This document shows, piece after piece, positions 1 to 11,929 of a stretch of 64,000 nucleotides of DNA (positions are counted from its first letter, which is position 1; every line of letters begins with the position of its first letter). The position numbers and the translations under genes were made by a program. The notes beneath the pieces are model-generated. The model had not been told where the DNA came from. It did not search any database and saw nothing but the letters and a program-made list of their open reading frames with translations. The stretch lies in contig BSYO01000023.1 in the NCBI GenBank assembly GCA_033239525.1, positions 11,536,385 to 11,600,384 on the forward strand, read 5' to 3'. Origin of the DNA: Nepenthes gracilis (lineage: Eukaryota; Streptophyta; Magnoliopsida; Caryophyllales; Nepenthaceae).

Positions 1-1499
1 TTTTGTTCTATCTATTGAGGATCTTGAGACGAGTGTCAACCAAATTTTATCTTGTACAAGTTTTATATCTACACCAGCCCTATTCGCCACTCCATGTTAC
101 CCCTCTTGGATTATTGATTTTACATGTCATAATCATATGACTTTTGACCAAAATTAGTTTACTAATGAAGCTTTTGATGCATCAAATATTCATACTGCCA
201 ATGGATTCCATATGCATATCAGTTATATTAGCTCCATTTCTACACATTCACTCTCCATTTTAAAGCCTATTATGCACCTTTATCGTCCTATTTACTACTA
301 TCTATGGGATAACTATATGATCTTGGTTTAGAATGTCACTTTTCTTCTCATGATTGTGATAAAGATCCACATACAGGTCAACTAGTTGGGACAGGCCGTA
401 AACTTAAACGTTTATTTGAACTCAACACACTTCATATACCAACCCATATTTCCAACACCATTGCTCTTCACTCTGAACCAATCAAATCTAGTCTTCAATG
501 GCATTCTCGCCTTGGTTATACATTAAATTCAAAAGTTCAACGGTTAGTATCTATAGGTAACTTAGAAATTTTTAATGATAATTTTTTTTTATTGTATGGC
601 TTGTCAAATTTGTAACACAAAGCATTACCTTTTAATTCCAGTGAATCTATTTCTAATACTCCTTTTGATCTTATTTATTCTAACATTTGGGACCCTACAT
701 CTATACCTACTAAGGGGGAATCAAAATATTTTGTTACATTTATTAATGATTTCTCTCGTTATACATTGAGATGTTTTTTATATCACTTATCTGAATTGAC
801 CAAAATATATCAAGAATTCTATAATATGGTAATATACTTAGTTTTTAAGTTGAATCAAAATCTTTAGATTTAATAATGTTAAGAAAAATTGTAAGTCATC
901 GTTCCTGGATACCATTAAAACATATGGCACTATATACCAAAAATCTTGCCTAAATATGTCCCAACAAAATAGTCATGCTGAATGGAAGCTTGGTAATATT
1001 CTTAATCGTGTTGGATCCATTCTTATCTCAGCTTCTCTACCCAAAGAATTTTGAGAAGAAATCATCCTTGCTGCAGCGTATAACATCTATTGTCTTCCAT
1101 CCTCGGTCATTCAGAACTAGATCCCATATGTGCATCTCTTTGGTACATCATCTCACTATAATTTTTTTCATGTCTTTGGATATACTTACTTTGTTCTCCT
1201 TCAACCCAATGAGAGAAATAAACTAGAACCGTGAGCTTGTTCATATTACTTTCTTAGGTATAGGATTAAATATAGAGGATATCAATATTATGACCCTATC
1301 TCTAAGAGGCTTCGTATCTCTCGTGATGTCATATTTTGGGAGCACAAAATGTTTACTAGCTTATCCCCTTTCTTTTCCACACCTGTGAAATATTTTAAAT
1401 TTTTTTACTAATTAATTACCAAATCTATTTTCTAATCCTATTCCTACTACCTCAATTTTCGACATGTTTGTTCCAACTCCCACAAACGACCCTCCTATG
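1..1499 (+). pseudogene. Ty1/copia pol remnant, 5' part: protease border, GAG-pre-integrase, integrase
   Basis: Decayed copia polyprotein read across several frames. In order I see a protease-type WIIDF..CHNHMTFD stretch (~105-155), a GAG-pre-integrase-like LQWHSRLGYT (~490-535), the integrase core (FDLIYSNIWDP, YFVTFINDFSRYT, ~660-765), SHAEWKLGNILN (~970-1,010) and the region after the core ending in the copia-typical YDP.S.RLRISRDVIFWEH (~1,290-1,345). Stops and frameshifts interrupt it throughout, for example after PFDLIYSNIW..FSRYT and inside LPKEF. The 5' end lies outside the window. The element is broken at 1,499 by insertion of a gypsy element and resumes at 7,002. It is not functional. 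Confidence 0.85.
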
Positions 1500-1918
1500 T
1501 GTTAGAATCCGACCCGAGCCATGTAATTTTTACATAATTTTTCTCGCATCATTATATTTTTTTAAGAATTTAAGTAAATTTAGTTTGAATTTTAACATTA
1601 TAAAAAAATTAGAAACCCCATTGTGAAAATTAGAGCATTCCAATGTATATTAGTGCCAAATGCCATAAGGCCCAAATACCTCTATATGGAGAAATTCCAT
1701 ATCCGATATTGCCTTATTGCTATTAATTACTTGTATTTCTGCATTTTCACTAGTAACTTGCGTATTACGAACTCAACACAGACATAATTTTTCGCATTGA
1801 GTCTTGAGACCAACCTCAAGCACTTGAGAGTGCTTGTGGTATAACTTGGCTAGCACCTATTTCCGAGGGAACCGGACGCGCTGTATAATTTGCTGCTATA
1901 AAAATTTGGACTATGATA
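1500..1918 (+). repeat. 5' LTR of the gypsy chromovirus
   Basis: 419 bp, aligning over its length to the 424-bp copy at 6,573-6,996. Differences are scattered and look mostly like C/T and G/A transitions, as expected for methylated, silenced plant DNA. Shared marks are the start TGTTA.AATCC, ACATAATTTTT, GCATTCCAATGTATA and the end block TATAAAAATTTGGACT. The last base is set by comparison with the 3' copy. Confidence 0.9.
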
Positions 1919-1935
1919 ACTGGTATCAGAGACAA
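1919..1935 (+). other. Primer binding site, initiator-Met tRNA type
   Basis: Directly after the 5' LTR the sequence reads TGGTATCAGAG (1,921-1,931). This matches the usual plant primer site complementary to the 3' end of initiator methionine tRNA, where minus-strand DNA synthesis starts. Confidence 0.85.
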
Positions 1936-2057
1936 ACTTACGGGAGAAGTTGTAAGAAGGTTCTTGATTTTCGAAAAATCACACATAGTGGGATTGGATG
2001 GCCCAAGGGATGCCGCAATAGGTTACTCAAACAACTCCGGCGGTTCATCCAATCGTA

Positions 2058-3310
2058 GTGACTCGGTTTGAAGCCATTGAGAGATGGATGAGTGAGCTCG
2101 AGGCCCGAGATGAGTCTCTCGATAAGATGGAAAGGTGGGCGGATAGCCTCACCGGCCAGTTGAGGGCCCTAGAAGAGGTAGTTAAAGACCTGACGAAGGA
2201 TGTTCACAATTCAATAAGAGTGTTGCAAGATGATAACGCCGAGCTTACTGGTGAGGTGAGTCTTCTAGCGCGCGCTACTGCAACTGATGGTCGTGCCTTC
2301 TGCGGTAGCAAAGTCAAGCCCCCAGAACCTCGCTCATATGGTGACGTGCAGATTCGAATGAGCTTAACAATTTCATCTTCGACCTGGAACAACTTCAAGG
2401 CTATGAAGATGGACTCTTATGAGACAAAAGTCTCCATGGTTACCATGTACCTGACCAGCGATGCCAAGCTATGGTGGAAAACCAAATATAAGGAAGTGGC
2501 CCAAGGAATATTAAACATTGACTCGTGAGAAGACCTCAAAAGAGAACTGATGGTACAGTTCTATCCAGAAAATATTGAGTTCAGGGCATGAAGGAAGCTC
2601 AAATAGATTAAGCACACAAGGACTATTAGAGATTATGTTAAAACTTTCTTAGCGTGCATATTGGACATTTAAGACATGTCTGATAAGGATTGTCTATTCA
2701 TTTTCTTGATAACCTGCAGCTATGGGCTTAGACGGAACTGTTCAAACAACGGGTGCAAGATTTGACTTTTGTCTAAAATGCAACAGAAAGACTTGTTGAC
2801 TATGCAATTGAGAGGGGCAACCGAAATCAAGAGAACGGTGATAATCCCTTGAAGAAGTCGACGCAGAGTGCATCGAGTGTCAACAAGTCAGAGTCCAAAG
2901 CAAAGAGTGGGGGAAGTAGCTTTCAAAAGAATTTGTCACTAGTGAGCTCCCAGAGCTTCAAGGGGAGCATCAACACGTCAACTAGGAAGAAGGCGTCTTC
3001 CAGTGGATGCATCCTGTGTGACGGGCCACATAAAGTGGCGCAATGTCCACACAAAGGAGCTCTGAGTGCGCTACAAAGGAAAGGTGATCCACCGAAGTCA
3101 AGAGACGATAAGAATGATGAGGACCAAGCTCGCATGAACATGGCCCACCTCTTATATGCCATGGAGAAGTACGCCCAATCATCCACCAAATCCACAGACC
3201 TGATGTATATGGAACTACAAGTGAACGGAAGGAGTGCCCGCGCCATGGTAGACACAGGTGCTACTCATAATTTCATGGCTAGAGTAGAGGCAGACCAATT
3301 GAGGTTATAG
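2058..3310 (+). pseudogene. Gypsy gag and start of protease (broken)
   Basis: Two open blocks in the gag position. The first (2,058-2,528) has a charged coiled-coil-like N-terminus (ERWMSELEARDES) followed by the retrotransposon-gag core, including MYLTSDAKLWWKTKY. It ends at a TGA. Stops then cut the following segment (VQFYPENIEF, ~2,560). The second open block (2,849-3,310) has a basic Ser-rich linker, a zinc knuckle (CILCDGPHKVAQC, CX2CX3HX4C, ~3,008-3,046) and the protease active site AMVDTGATHNF (~3,241-3,275), and stops at TAG 3,308-3,310. Capsid and protease would normally be one polyprotein, so this copy cannot make it. Confidence 0.85.
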
Positions 3311-3390
3311 TTGGAAAAGGACGGTGGCAGCATGAAGGCCGTGAACTCAAAGGCAAAGCCCACCTTTGGTGTTGCCAAGTTGGTACCGGT

Positions 3391-6300
3391 ATGACTTGGA
3401 AAGTGGAGCGGGAAGCTGAATTTCACGACAGTACCAATGATGACTTTGACGAGATCTTAGGGATGGACTTCCTTAAGGCAACTAAGGGAGTGCCAATGCT
3501 TTGCTTGAACTCGGTGCTCCTCATGAGTGGAAATCCGTGTCCGGTGAACGCCTCCAAGAGGTTGAAAGAACTTGATAGGAAGGGAAAAGACAAGATATTG
3601 TCAGCACTCCAACTCAAAAAGGGCCTAAAGAAAAGCGAGCCTACTTTCCTCGCGACTTTGTCGATGGATAGATAACATGGTTGGACCTCTACTATCGAAA
3701 GTCAGAGCACTTTTAGAGGAATTTGAAGAGATGATGCCAACGGAGTTACCCAAAGTACTTCCACCCCGGATAGCAGTGGATCATCAAATTAGACTTACGC
3801 TAGGGACGAGGCCACTTGCGCGAGGAGCATACCGGATGGCACCTCCAGAGCTAGCGGAATTACGAAAACAACTAGATGGCCTAATTATCTTAGGGTTCAT
3901 CCGCCCCTCGAAAGCACCTTATGGGGCCCCTGTGCTGTTCCAAAAGAAGCAAGATGGGAGTTTCCATCTTTGCATTAACTACATGTTCCTGAATAAGGTG
4001 ACGGTAAAGAACCACTATCAAATTCCTTTGATCACTGACTCGTTTGATTAGTTAAGCAACGCAAAGTATTTCACAAAACTCGACTTGAGGTTGGGTTATC
4101 ACTAAGTCAGAATCTCGGAGGGAGACAAGCCAAAAACCACATGCGTAACCAGATATGGAGCTTTCAAATATCTCGTAATGCCCTTCATATTAACCAATGC
4201 CCAACTACCTTTTGTACATTAATGAACCAGGTGTTTCACGAATACTTGGATAAATTTGTGGTAGTCTAATTGGATGATATTGTGATATACAACTCAAGCC
4301 TAGAGGATCACATGAAGCATCTAAGGTTAGTGTTCTAGAAGTTGAAGGAAAATCATCTCTTTGTGAAGCGTGAGAAGTGTTCATTTGCTCAAGAAGAGAT
4401 CAGCTTCCTAGGACACATTGTGGGGCAAGGTCAAAAAAGGATGGATCCAAAGAATGTGCAAGCTATCTCTGATTGGCAAGTCCCATCAAGTGTAAACGAG
4501 TTGCGCTTCTCCCTTGGCCTTACAAACTATTACCGATGATTCGTAAAAGGGTAGTCGAGGAAATTGACACTTTTGACGGATTTATTCAGGAAAGACAGGA
4601 AGTGGGAGTAGACGAAGGCATGCTAGTAATCTTTTGAAAAGCTCAAGGGCGCGATAGTGAAGGAGCCGATGTTAGCTTCCAGAAGTTACCAAGCACTTTG
4701 ATTGGCAGATGGGTGCATTAGACTTTGCGCACGGAGGGGTTTTATCGTAGAAAGGCCATCCGGTAGCCTACGAAACGGGAAAAGTAAATGATGTCGAACG
4801 ACGTTATGCAGCCCATGAAAAGGAGTTGCTAGCGATTGTTCACTGTCTGATGACATTGAGACATTATTTGCTCGGCTCCAAGTTTATGGTGAAGACTGAC
4901 AACACTGTCGCCAGCATTATCTTTACTTGGCCGAAGTTAACATTTAAGCAGGCTCGGTGGCAGGAGTTCTTAGCAAAATTCAACTTGAAGTTGGAGCATA
5001 AATCTGGACGTTGCAATCAGGCTATAGATGCCCTTACTAGAAGATTGGACCTCGCCGACTTATCTCGAGTAGCCACCTATCGACAAGCAAGATTCTCAAG
5101 ACCATCAGAGAACAAGTAAAGTCAAATCTTGAGAAAGATCCCATGGCCGTGACACTACTTTGACTTATTTAGGAGGGCAAGACTCGAAAATTCTGGATAG
5201 ACGATGAATTAATCTTCACGAAGGAAGACCAAATTTTCATACCAAAGGCTGGTGGACTAAGGAGGGCGCTCCTCAGAGAATGTCATGATACTTTATGGGC
5301 AGGCCACCTGGGGTGGAAGTATACCTTGAGTTTGTTGCGGAAGGGCTATTATTGGTCCAAAATGAGGATGTGATGAGCTATACGAAGATATGTCTCACCT
5401 GTCAAAAAGATAAGATCGAGCGGCAGAAGACAATGGGGTTGTTAGAACCCCTCACTATATGTAACAGACCCTGAGAAAGTGTTTCTTTGGACTTCATCAC
5501 GAGGCTGCCCAAGGTCGATGAGTACTAGTGCATCTTGATGATAGTGGACTACTTCTCAAAGTACGCTACTTTTGTTCCAACCATGATAAATTGTTCAGGG
5601 AAGGAGATAGCGTCTTTATTTTTCAAACAAATCGTCAAATGTTGGGGAGTGCCCCAAAGAATTGTGAGTGATCAAGATGGACGCTTCATCGGAGCCTTCT
5701 GGATAGAACTCTTCAGACTGTTCGGATAAGAATTGAATATTTCATTGGACTATCATCCTCAAACTTATGGTTAAACGGAATGATTTAATGGCCTACTCAA
5801 AGAATATTTACGGCAGTTTGTGAGTGACAGTCCAAAGGATTGGGTAAAGCTCCTCAATGTTGCTCAAGCTGTAACACTCAAAGGTGCTCTTCGTCAAACA
5901 AGAGTTCTTTTGAAATTGTAACATATCAACAGTTGCTTCTTCCACACATCCTGACTAAGTCATACAAAGGAAAGTGTCCTCATGCTTACAACTTTGCCCG
6001 GGAATGAAAGTAGAATACGGAGATTGCCAAAGCCTACTTAGGGAAAGCGTCTTATCGAATGAAGAAGTGGGCAGATCAGAATAGGCGGCCTGTACAATTC
6101 AATGTAGGAGATCTTGTGCTAGTGAAGATTCTCCAAGAGGAAATGCGGTTTCTCAAAGGAAGAGACAAGCAACTCCCGCGAAAATATGAAGGGCTTATCC
6201 AGATCATTGTTCGTGTGGGGAAGGCATCATACAAGATAGATCTTTTAAAATGGATGAAGGTCCAACCCGTCTTCCTCGTGAGCTATTTAAAGCCGTATTA

Positions 6301-6481
6301 TCCTAACATGGAAGATCCTTCACGCAACCAATCACAACGCTCCAACATTTGGATGAAGCCACTACCAGTATCAGAAGTTGAAGAGATCATTACAGAACGA
6401 GAGGTGACAACATCAATAGGAAAGAAAACAAAAGAAATGCATGTGAAGTGGAAGGGGAGACCAACAGAAGAAACAAGTTAA
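3391..6481 (+). pseudogene. Gypsy pol: protease end, RT, RNase H, integrase, chromodomain (broken)
   Basis: Domains in order: end of protease with ILGMDFL (~3,455); RT from [18 protein letters not shown] (~3,785) through [17 protein letters not shown]; the RT catalytic box at ~4,267-4,284, where the usual aromatic codon has become TAA before LDDIVIY; RNase H (KTDNTVASIIF, ~4,893); integrase zinc finger (ECHDTLWAGHLG, then CLTCQKDK, ~5,278-5,415); the DDE core (MIVDYFSKYATF, IVSDQDGRF, ~5,535-5,690); and a C-terminal chromodomain (VEEIITERE, MHVKWKGRP, ~6,375-6,470). The chromodomain places it among chromoviruses. At least a dozen stops or shifts make it non-functional. Confidence 0.9.
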
Positions 6482-6562
6482 AAACCTGTTGAAGACGTAA
6501 GACTGAAGAAGTAAGAAGCCAAAACTACCCTGAAGATCAAATCAATGAGGACGTCGACAGTT

Positions 6563-6572
6563 TAGTAGGGGA
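6563..6572 (+). other. Polypurine tract of the gypsy chromovirus
   Basis: A short purine-rich run (AGTAGGGGA) abuts the 3' LTR start at 6,573, the position where plus-strand DNA priming occurs in LTR elements. It is one pyrimidine short of a perfect tract. Confidence 0.6.
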
Positions 6573-6996
6573 TGTTAAAATCCAACCTGCACCATGTGAT
6601 TTTCACATAATTTTTTTCATATCATTGTATTTTTCTAAGAATTGAGGTGAATTAAATTTGAATTTTAGTATTATAAAAAAATTAAAAACCTCATTATGAA
6701 AGTTGGGCATTCCAATGTATACTAATACCAAAAGCCAAAATGCCCAAATATCTCTATATGAGGGATTCTTCCATATCCGATTGTTACCTTATTGCTATTG
6801 ATTGTTTTCTTGTGTTTCCGCACTTTCACTAGCGACTTACATACTACGAACTCGACACCAACATAAGTTTCTGCGTAATATCCCAGACCAACCTTGAGCA
6901 CTTGAGAGCACTTGTGGTATAACTTGGCTAGAGCCCATTCCTGAGAGAACCGGATGCACTGCACAGTTTGCTATTATAAAAATTTGGACTGTGACA
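6573..6996 (+). repeat. 3' LTR of the gypsy chromovirus
   Basis: 424-bp partner of the 1,500-1,918 LTR. It runs from TGTTAAAATCC to GGACTGTGACA and is followed by the target duplication CTATG (6,997-7,001). Confidence 0.9.
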
Positions 6997-7001
6997 CTAT
7001 G

Positions 7002-8806
7002 CTCATCCAAGATATAATTAATCCATCCATGGATCTACTTACACCCATTCACCCTTCAATTGATTTCCTATTCGCCATTCCACATGACTACGTGAGCTCC
7101 CTACTTAATTACATGACTTCTATAATTTTACTACACTTTGCTACATTATATGAACCTACAATGTATCAAGAAACCAAATCTCATGGACCAAGCCTAGCAA
7201 CTTTCATTTAAGGAAAGAAAAGAAAGTTCAACAATCAGGTGCAGATAAGAGAACTGCCTATTCTATTCCAACACCAAGCCAAGACTTCAGAGTCGATTCT
7301 TTCTTATTCTTCCTAACAACAAGCAATGACTGGTGAAATTCTCACCCTTAAAAAGAATTGTACATGGGATTTGGTTAACTTGCTACCAGGAAAATCAGTG
7401 ATTGGAAGCAAGTAGATATATATGATCAAAACTAACTCTAATGGTTCAGTGGAATATTACAAAGCTCATCTTATTGCTCATGATTTTATCTAAGAGTATG
7501 AGATTGATTTTAAGGAAATTTTTGCACCAGTGACTTGTCTCACATCTATCCATTCTTTGATTGTTATCATTGCCATTCGTCAATGGGCACTTTTCCAAAT
7601 GGATATCAAGAATGCCCCTTTTCACAATAACTTAATCAAGGAAGTCTATATGCAGGCCCACCTAGGTATGACCACTCCAGACAAAGTCTGCCGCCTTTGT
7701 GAAGTATTATATGGCCTTAAACAAACTTCTAGTACTTGGTTTGCTAAGTTTAGACCCACCATTACCAAGCAAGGTTTCACATTAAATATTCATGACTCAA
7801 TTCTTTTCACACATTTAACATCATCCGGCATTATTCTTATTTTACTTTATGTTAATGATATGATTATTACTAGAGATAATCGTGATGAGATCCATTCCGT
7901 TACAACTTTTCTATATCAATAGTTTATGATAAAAGATCTTAAAAATCTCAGTTACTTCATTGATCTTGAACTAACAACATATTCTAATGGATATTATCTT
8001 TCTCAATGAAAATATATTTCAAATCTGCTCACTCGTGCTACCATAATTGATAACAAGATTACTCCCAATCCGTTACAACCGAATGTCAAACTTACTCTGT
8101 CTGATGGTTCTCTTTTGCTAGATGCAACCCATTATTGGCAACTGGTTAGAAGACTTAATTATCGTACTATTACTCGTTCTAATATTACTTACGCCATTCA
8201 CCACGTTAGCCAATTTATGGCCGCATCACAGTCTACTCACTACGCTGCTGTACTCGATGTCCACAATATATTAAAAGATTCTTATTCTATAGACTTTAAT
8301 TCTCTACTAATTTATCTTTCCAATTATGTACTTTGTCTGATACAAATTGGGCAGATAATCCCATTGATTGACAATTTGCCACTAGACATTGCTTCTTATT
8401 GGGAATATCTCTTATTTCATGAAGGAGTGAGAAGCAATCTGTCGTACCACACTCAAGTACAAAATCAGAACATCGTGCTTTAAGCAATATAACTGCCAAA
8501 ATTCTTTAGTTATGTTAGCTACTAGAAAAGATAGGCATTACACATCTTAATATAGTTATCTTATATTATGATAATCAAAGTACCATACAAATTACTCACA
8601 ATAATATATTTCATGGGCGTAACAAATATATTAAAAATGACTAGCATTTTATTTGTCAACACATTCGACAATGCAATATACATCTTCATTACATACCATC
8701 AGCTGAATAACATGCTAATATTTTCACCAAGTCTTATACAATAGGACGATTTCATAATATAATTTTCAAACTCAAGTTGGTTTCCACCTTACCTACTTGA
8801 GTTTCA
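7002..8806 (+). pseudogene. Ty1/copia pol remnant, 3' part: RT and RNase H
   Basis: Continuation of the copia element broken at 1,499. The linker before RT has FLFAIPHDYVSSL..YMTSI (~7,060-7,120). RT follows (CTWDLVNLLPG ~7,360; FAPVTCLTSIHSL ~7,525; WALFQMDIKNAPFHNNL ~7,585; VCRLCEVLYGLKQT ~7,688). The catalytic box is altered to YVND (LLYVNDMII, ~7,844) where copia elements have YVDD. RNase H is shifted between frames (~8,300-8,770), including DNQS-like and LHYIPSA.. stretches. Several internal stops (7,417, 7,492, 7,922, 8,007) confirm a pseudogene. Confidence 0.88.
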
Positions 8807-8809
8807 CGA

Positions 8810-9049
8810 ATATCATATATAGAAAAATATAAATAAAATATATATTGTAATATCATATTTTCAAATACATAATATTATAAAATCAGAAAAAATATTCTCT
8901 TTATCTTTATGTTTATTATTTTCTATATAAGTTTTGCATGGACTATTTTATATAAAAGCCCGACCATTGTGAGATGAATACAGAAAAAGTTACACAACCT
9001 TCTCACCTACATTTGTTTGTGTCCTCTTTACTCTCATTAATTTCTAACA
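8810..9049 (+). repeat. Probable 3' LTR remnant of the copia element
   Basis: After the RNase H tail the sequence becomes AT-rich. It then has a TATA box followed by a typical copia transcript start region (TATAAAAGCCC at 8,951, GTGAGATGAATACA, then CTCTCATTAATTTCTAACA ending near 9,049). The 5' LTR is outside the window, so the left edge and the target duplication cannot be checked. Confidence 0.5.
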
Positions 9050-9829
9050 ATAATGATATAAGAAACATAATCTTCAAAATCAAAAAAGGTAGAGAAAATC
9101 AGCATCTCTTTCCATCCTTAAAGGTCAAAACCTTATGGTTCATGCCAATTCAGAACAGTGACTAATGAAAAAAAAAAGATCATCAGACAAGACCACAAGC
9201 TCATTCAAAAAAAAAAAAAAAAAGAAAAAAATTTAAGCAACTCATACATGTGCAAAAAGTAACATGAACAAAAGCAAATATTAAACTCGAATTATCAACT
9301 ACAAAGCTGTGAATGAGATCGTCGAGAGCTCAAACCTTTCACCTTCACAAATCTCAAAACAGCATCCAATGCCGAACGAAGACGTCTTCTCGATGATCAA
9401 ACCTGAAAACAAACACGTGATTAAACAACACTTCATCATTGACGATGCGGATGGATTTCTGCTTAGGCCGAGCTAAAACATACAAAAACCAGTTCTCAAG
9501 CGTCCGGTAAACCACTTGCCGGTTAGCCCAAGCTGTCTGCAATGAGAATGGGACAGAATGGCGACGAACAAGAAGAGATTGAAAATCAAACGAATACGAA
9601 TAAAGTAAAATCAAACAAATAAAGAAATCAAAGTAACAACTTTTTATATTATACGGTAAATATAATAATTTAGCTGCTAAAATCGAAAATTAATTGGATT
9701 GAGAAATCTTTGGCGTCCGGTGAAAACCAAATTCCACCGTGGGACCGCAGGGGCACATATAAAAATGATATTTGGCTCATTTCCATCATCTATTTATAAT
9801 TTTATATATATAACATATATTGTTCAATA
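9050..9829. other. Host-like interval with one unrecognised minus-strand open stretch
   Basis: Lies between the copia and Tat elements. A minus-strand stretch at 9,354-9,614 is open for 86 codons and of ordinary composition (TAWANRQVVYRTLENWFLY). Within it is a good splice-acceptor-like site (TTTGTTTTCAG, next base ~9,402), and a TATA-like ATTTTTATATGTG lies upstream at ~9,756-9,768. This could be the 5' end of a host gene cut off by the retrotransposons, or chance. I recognise no protein family. Confidence 0.2.
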
Positions 9830-10887
9830 TGATGATTCATGAGTCGGTTCAAAAACTTAACCAACTAAAAAACAAAGCTCAGATAACAATGGCCCATCGT
9901 GCAACCTCTCGAGCTCAAGATCCAAAAGGCAGTGCGGTTGACCTAAACAGATTGACCCGAAACTGTCTAATAGAATATGGACAATTAGGTTTGCCTAATG
10001 TGATGCCCCAGTGGTTGCCCCTCTATCTCAACAACCGACAGCCTTTACAACTTAGTGTGTATAAGTAGGCAACACTTCCTATTATAACCCAAGGAACTCA
10101 ATAATTATATCTAAAATATCACCTAATGATTACGTATTATTTCAATATGGCAATTATGGTTCAACAAATATTCTCAAACGATAGTTACCATATAACACCC
10201 CCATAATTGCTTAGACAGTGAGGCAAATATTTCTAGACGGCAACGATTATCATAATCGTTCCCCGTAATCGTTGGAACAGTTCAGTGGATCCATACGAAC
10301 AATTTCCACCAACTGTGAGGCCCAATGATGGCTAAATTGACACTCATTCCATAAATATATCTCCTCCTCCGTGCGGGGATGGACTCTTGATCTCACAAAA
10401 GGCTCCTAAGGCTTAAGCATTCCAACATCCTGAGACAACACAGCCAGACAAAGCTGCTTTGTCCGCGAGCATACCCTATCCAAAGCCACTGTCTTACGAG
10501 TGCATTATCTCTGGAGGCCACTCTCCCAAGAGTGCAACTCTCATTCTCAAAGCCACTACCGTCCAAGGGCAAGTTCCTCTAAACCACTCACCTCTTCGAG
10601 CGTAACAAAAAGAGTCTAACCCTCTATCATACACTCAATCACCTCACACTTACATCTACGCATTATTCTCGTATTCTTATTTTTTTCTATTCGACTAAGA
10701 AAAATTTCTAATATAAGTGTCAAAAGATATATTTGGAAGTAAGTCCCGCTATCCCCGACCTCTCATTTGTTAGTTATGTTATACAGGATACAGGTTCAAA
10801 GTGTCAAAATCAGACCCGCTTCTGGTCAAAAACCCAAGCCCGATAGTTCCTTAATTCGTTCAACAATCTGGATTTAGGGAAACACCA
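9830..10887 (+). repeat. 5' LTR of the Tat-lineage element
   Basis: 1,058 bp from TGATGATTCATGAG to GGGAAACACCA. It carries an internal tandem-like run of short blocks around 10,440-10,600 (CCAAAGCCACT, ACGAGTGCA, CCAAGAGTGCAACTC) that is also present in the 3' copy at 18,160-18,260. The promoter region includes GTGTATAAGTAGGC (~10,056). Confidence 0.85.
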
Positions 10888-10903
10888 TTGGTGCCATATA
10901 TAA
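10888..10903 (+). other. Primer binding site of the Tat-lineage element (degenerate)
   Basis: TTGGTGCCATATAT follows the LTR end. It resembles the TTGGCGCCGTCTGTGGG primer site of Tat-type elements; the element at 23,342-26,940 keeps a better version (TTGGCGCTATCTGTGGG at 24,510). Confidence 0.6.
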
Positions 10904-11239
10904 AAAACATAAAGAAAAGTTTAACCCCACAAACAAAGAAAGCAAGTATGGTGAGCCTAGGGCTCAAGCCAGCGCACCCGCGAAAAATGCCATTTCTTAT
11001 GGCAACGACCCGATTGTATGTAGTCATGGGAACGATCATCAAGCCACCGAAGTGGCAGCGCTGGCTACCCAGGTGAACTCACTGTCAAAATTGCTCCAAA
11101 CTATCCGAATCCATCTGGAGGTACCACCACTAGAGGCTTTCTCTTAAGTAAATGAAAGAATAAGGAAGATTGAGCAGCAACTATTCAGATAAAGTACTAA
11201 CAAATACTTCGCTGACATAAGGAGGTCATCATTCACGAG

Positions 11240-11600
11240 GGATATCCAGATCCAGCCACTCCTTCACAAGTTCAAAATGTCAACCTTGGAACCCTATGAT
11301 GAAAGTTTCGATCTAATGATCCATCTCGATCACTTTCGCACGCAGTTGGGCTCCTAAGACCTTGACGCCGCTGCCATATGTCTATGCTTCCCTTCGAACC
11401 CTCAAAGGAGATGCACAGATTTGAATCTATCACTTACAACCAAATTTGATGTTTTAGGAACTAGTTGACATCTTTCTGTCGCAGTTCATCTTCAGCTGAA
11501 GGGTGGAGAAGCAGCCATGGAACCTTGTCCGCATCTGACAAGGGCCAAACAAAAATTTGAGGCGCTTCTTAACCTGATTTAACGTCGAGACCTAAAAAAT
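11240..11600 (+). pseudogene. Tat-type gag fragment
   Basis: Decayed capsid-like segment. FKMSTLEPYDESFDLMIHLDHFRT (~11,271-11,345) matches the start of the Tat gag core, followed after frameshifts by a stretch where SQF and the basic loop are expected (~11,480) and by KQKFEALLNLI (~11,547). Stops at ~11,355 and ~11,580. No zinc knuckle is visible; it probably lay in the deleted part. Confidence 0.6.
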
Positions 11601-11929
11601 ATCTAAACTCACCGACGATGTGAAGTTGAACACCTTTGTAGCGACTTTGTAGTCGAGTGACTTTTTTAAACACTTGGTCTAATAAGAGCCTCAAACATTC
11701 CAAGAGGTTGAAATCGTAGCCCGTGCATATATAACCGTCAAGGAGGTCAACGAAGTAAAACAATCCTAGTGCACAGACCCCCACCTCCAAGGACTGATGA
11801 ACGGGAAGAAAACTGGAAAGCAGATCAATTCACCAAAGTAGCGGTGACTAAAAATCTAGAGCAATATACCCAAAATATACGAAAAATTCTCACAACTCCA
11901 AGCATAGAAGTCTCAAAATCAAAGGTCCT

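Larger units (their letters stand above)
1500..6996 (+). mobile_element. Complete but inactivated Ty3/gypsy chromovirus inserted in the copia element
   Basis: An LTR pair (1,500-1,918 and 6,573-6,996), both beginning TGTTA and ending in A preceded by C/T, encloses a primer site, gag, protease, RT, RNase H, integrase and chromodomain in Ty3/gypsy order. The 5 bases before the left LTR (CTATG, 1,495-1,499) are repeated exactly after the right LTR (6,997-7,001), a target-site duplication proving a single insertion. The pol frame has many stops. The flanking copia sequence continues on both sides, so this is the younger of the two elements. Confidence 0.93.

Noticed and set aside
2923..3255. Minus-strand 110-codon open frame
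   Set aside because: It lies opposite the gag zinc-knuckle and protease region, whose motifs are clear on the plus strand; it is a shadow frame.
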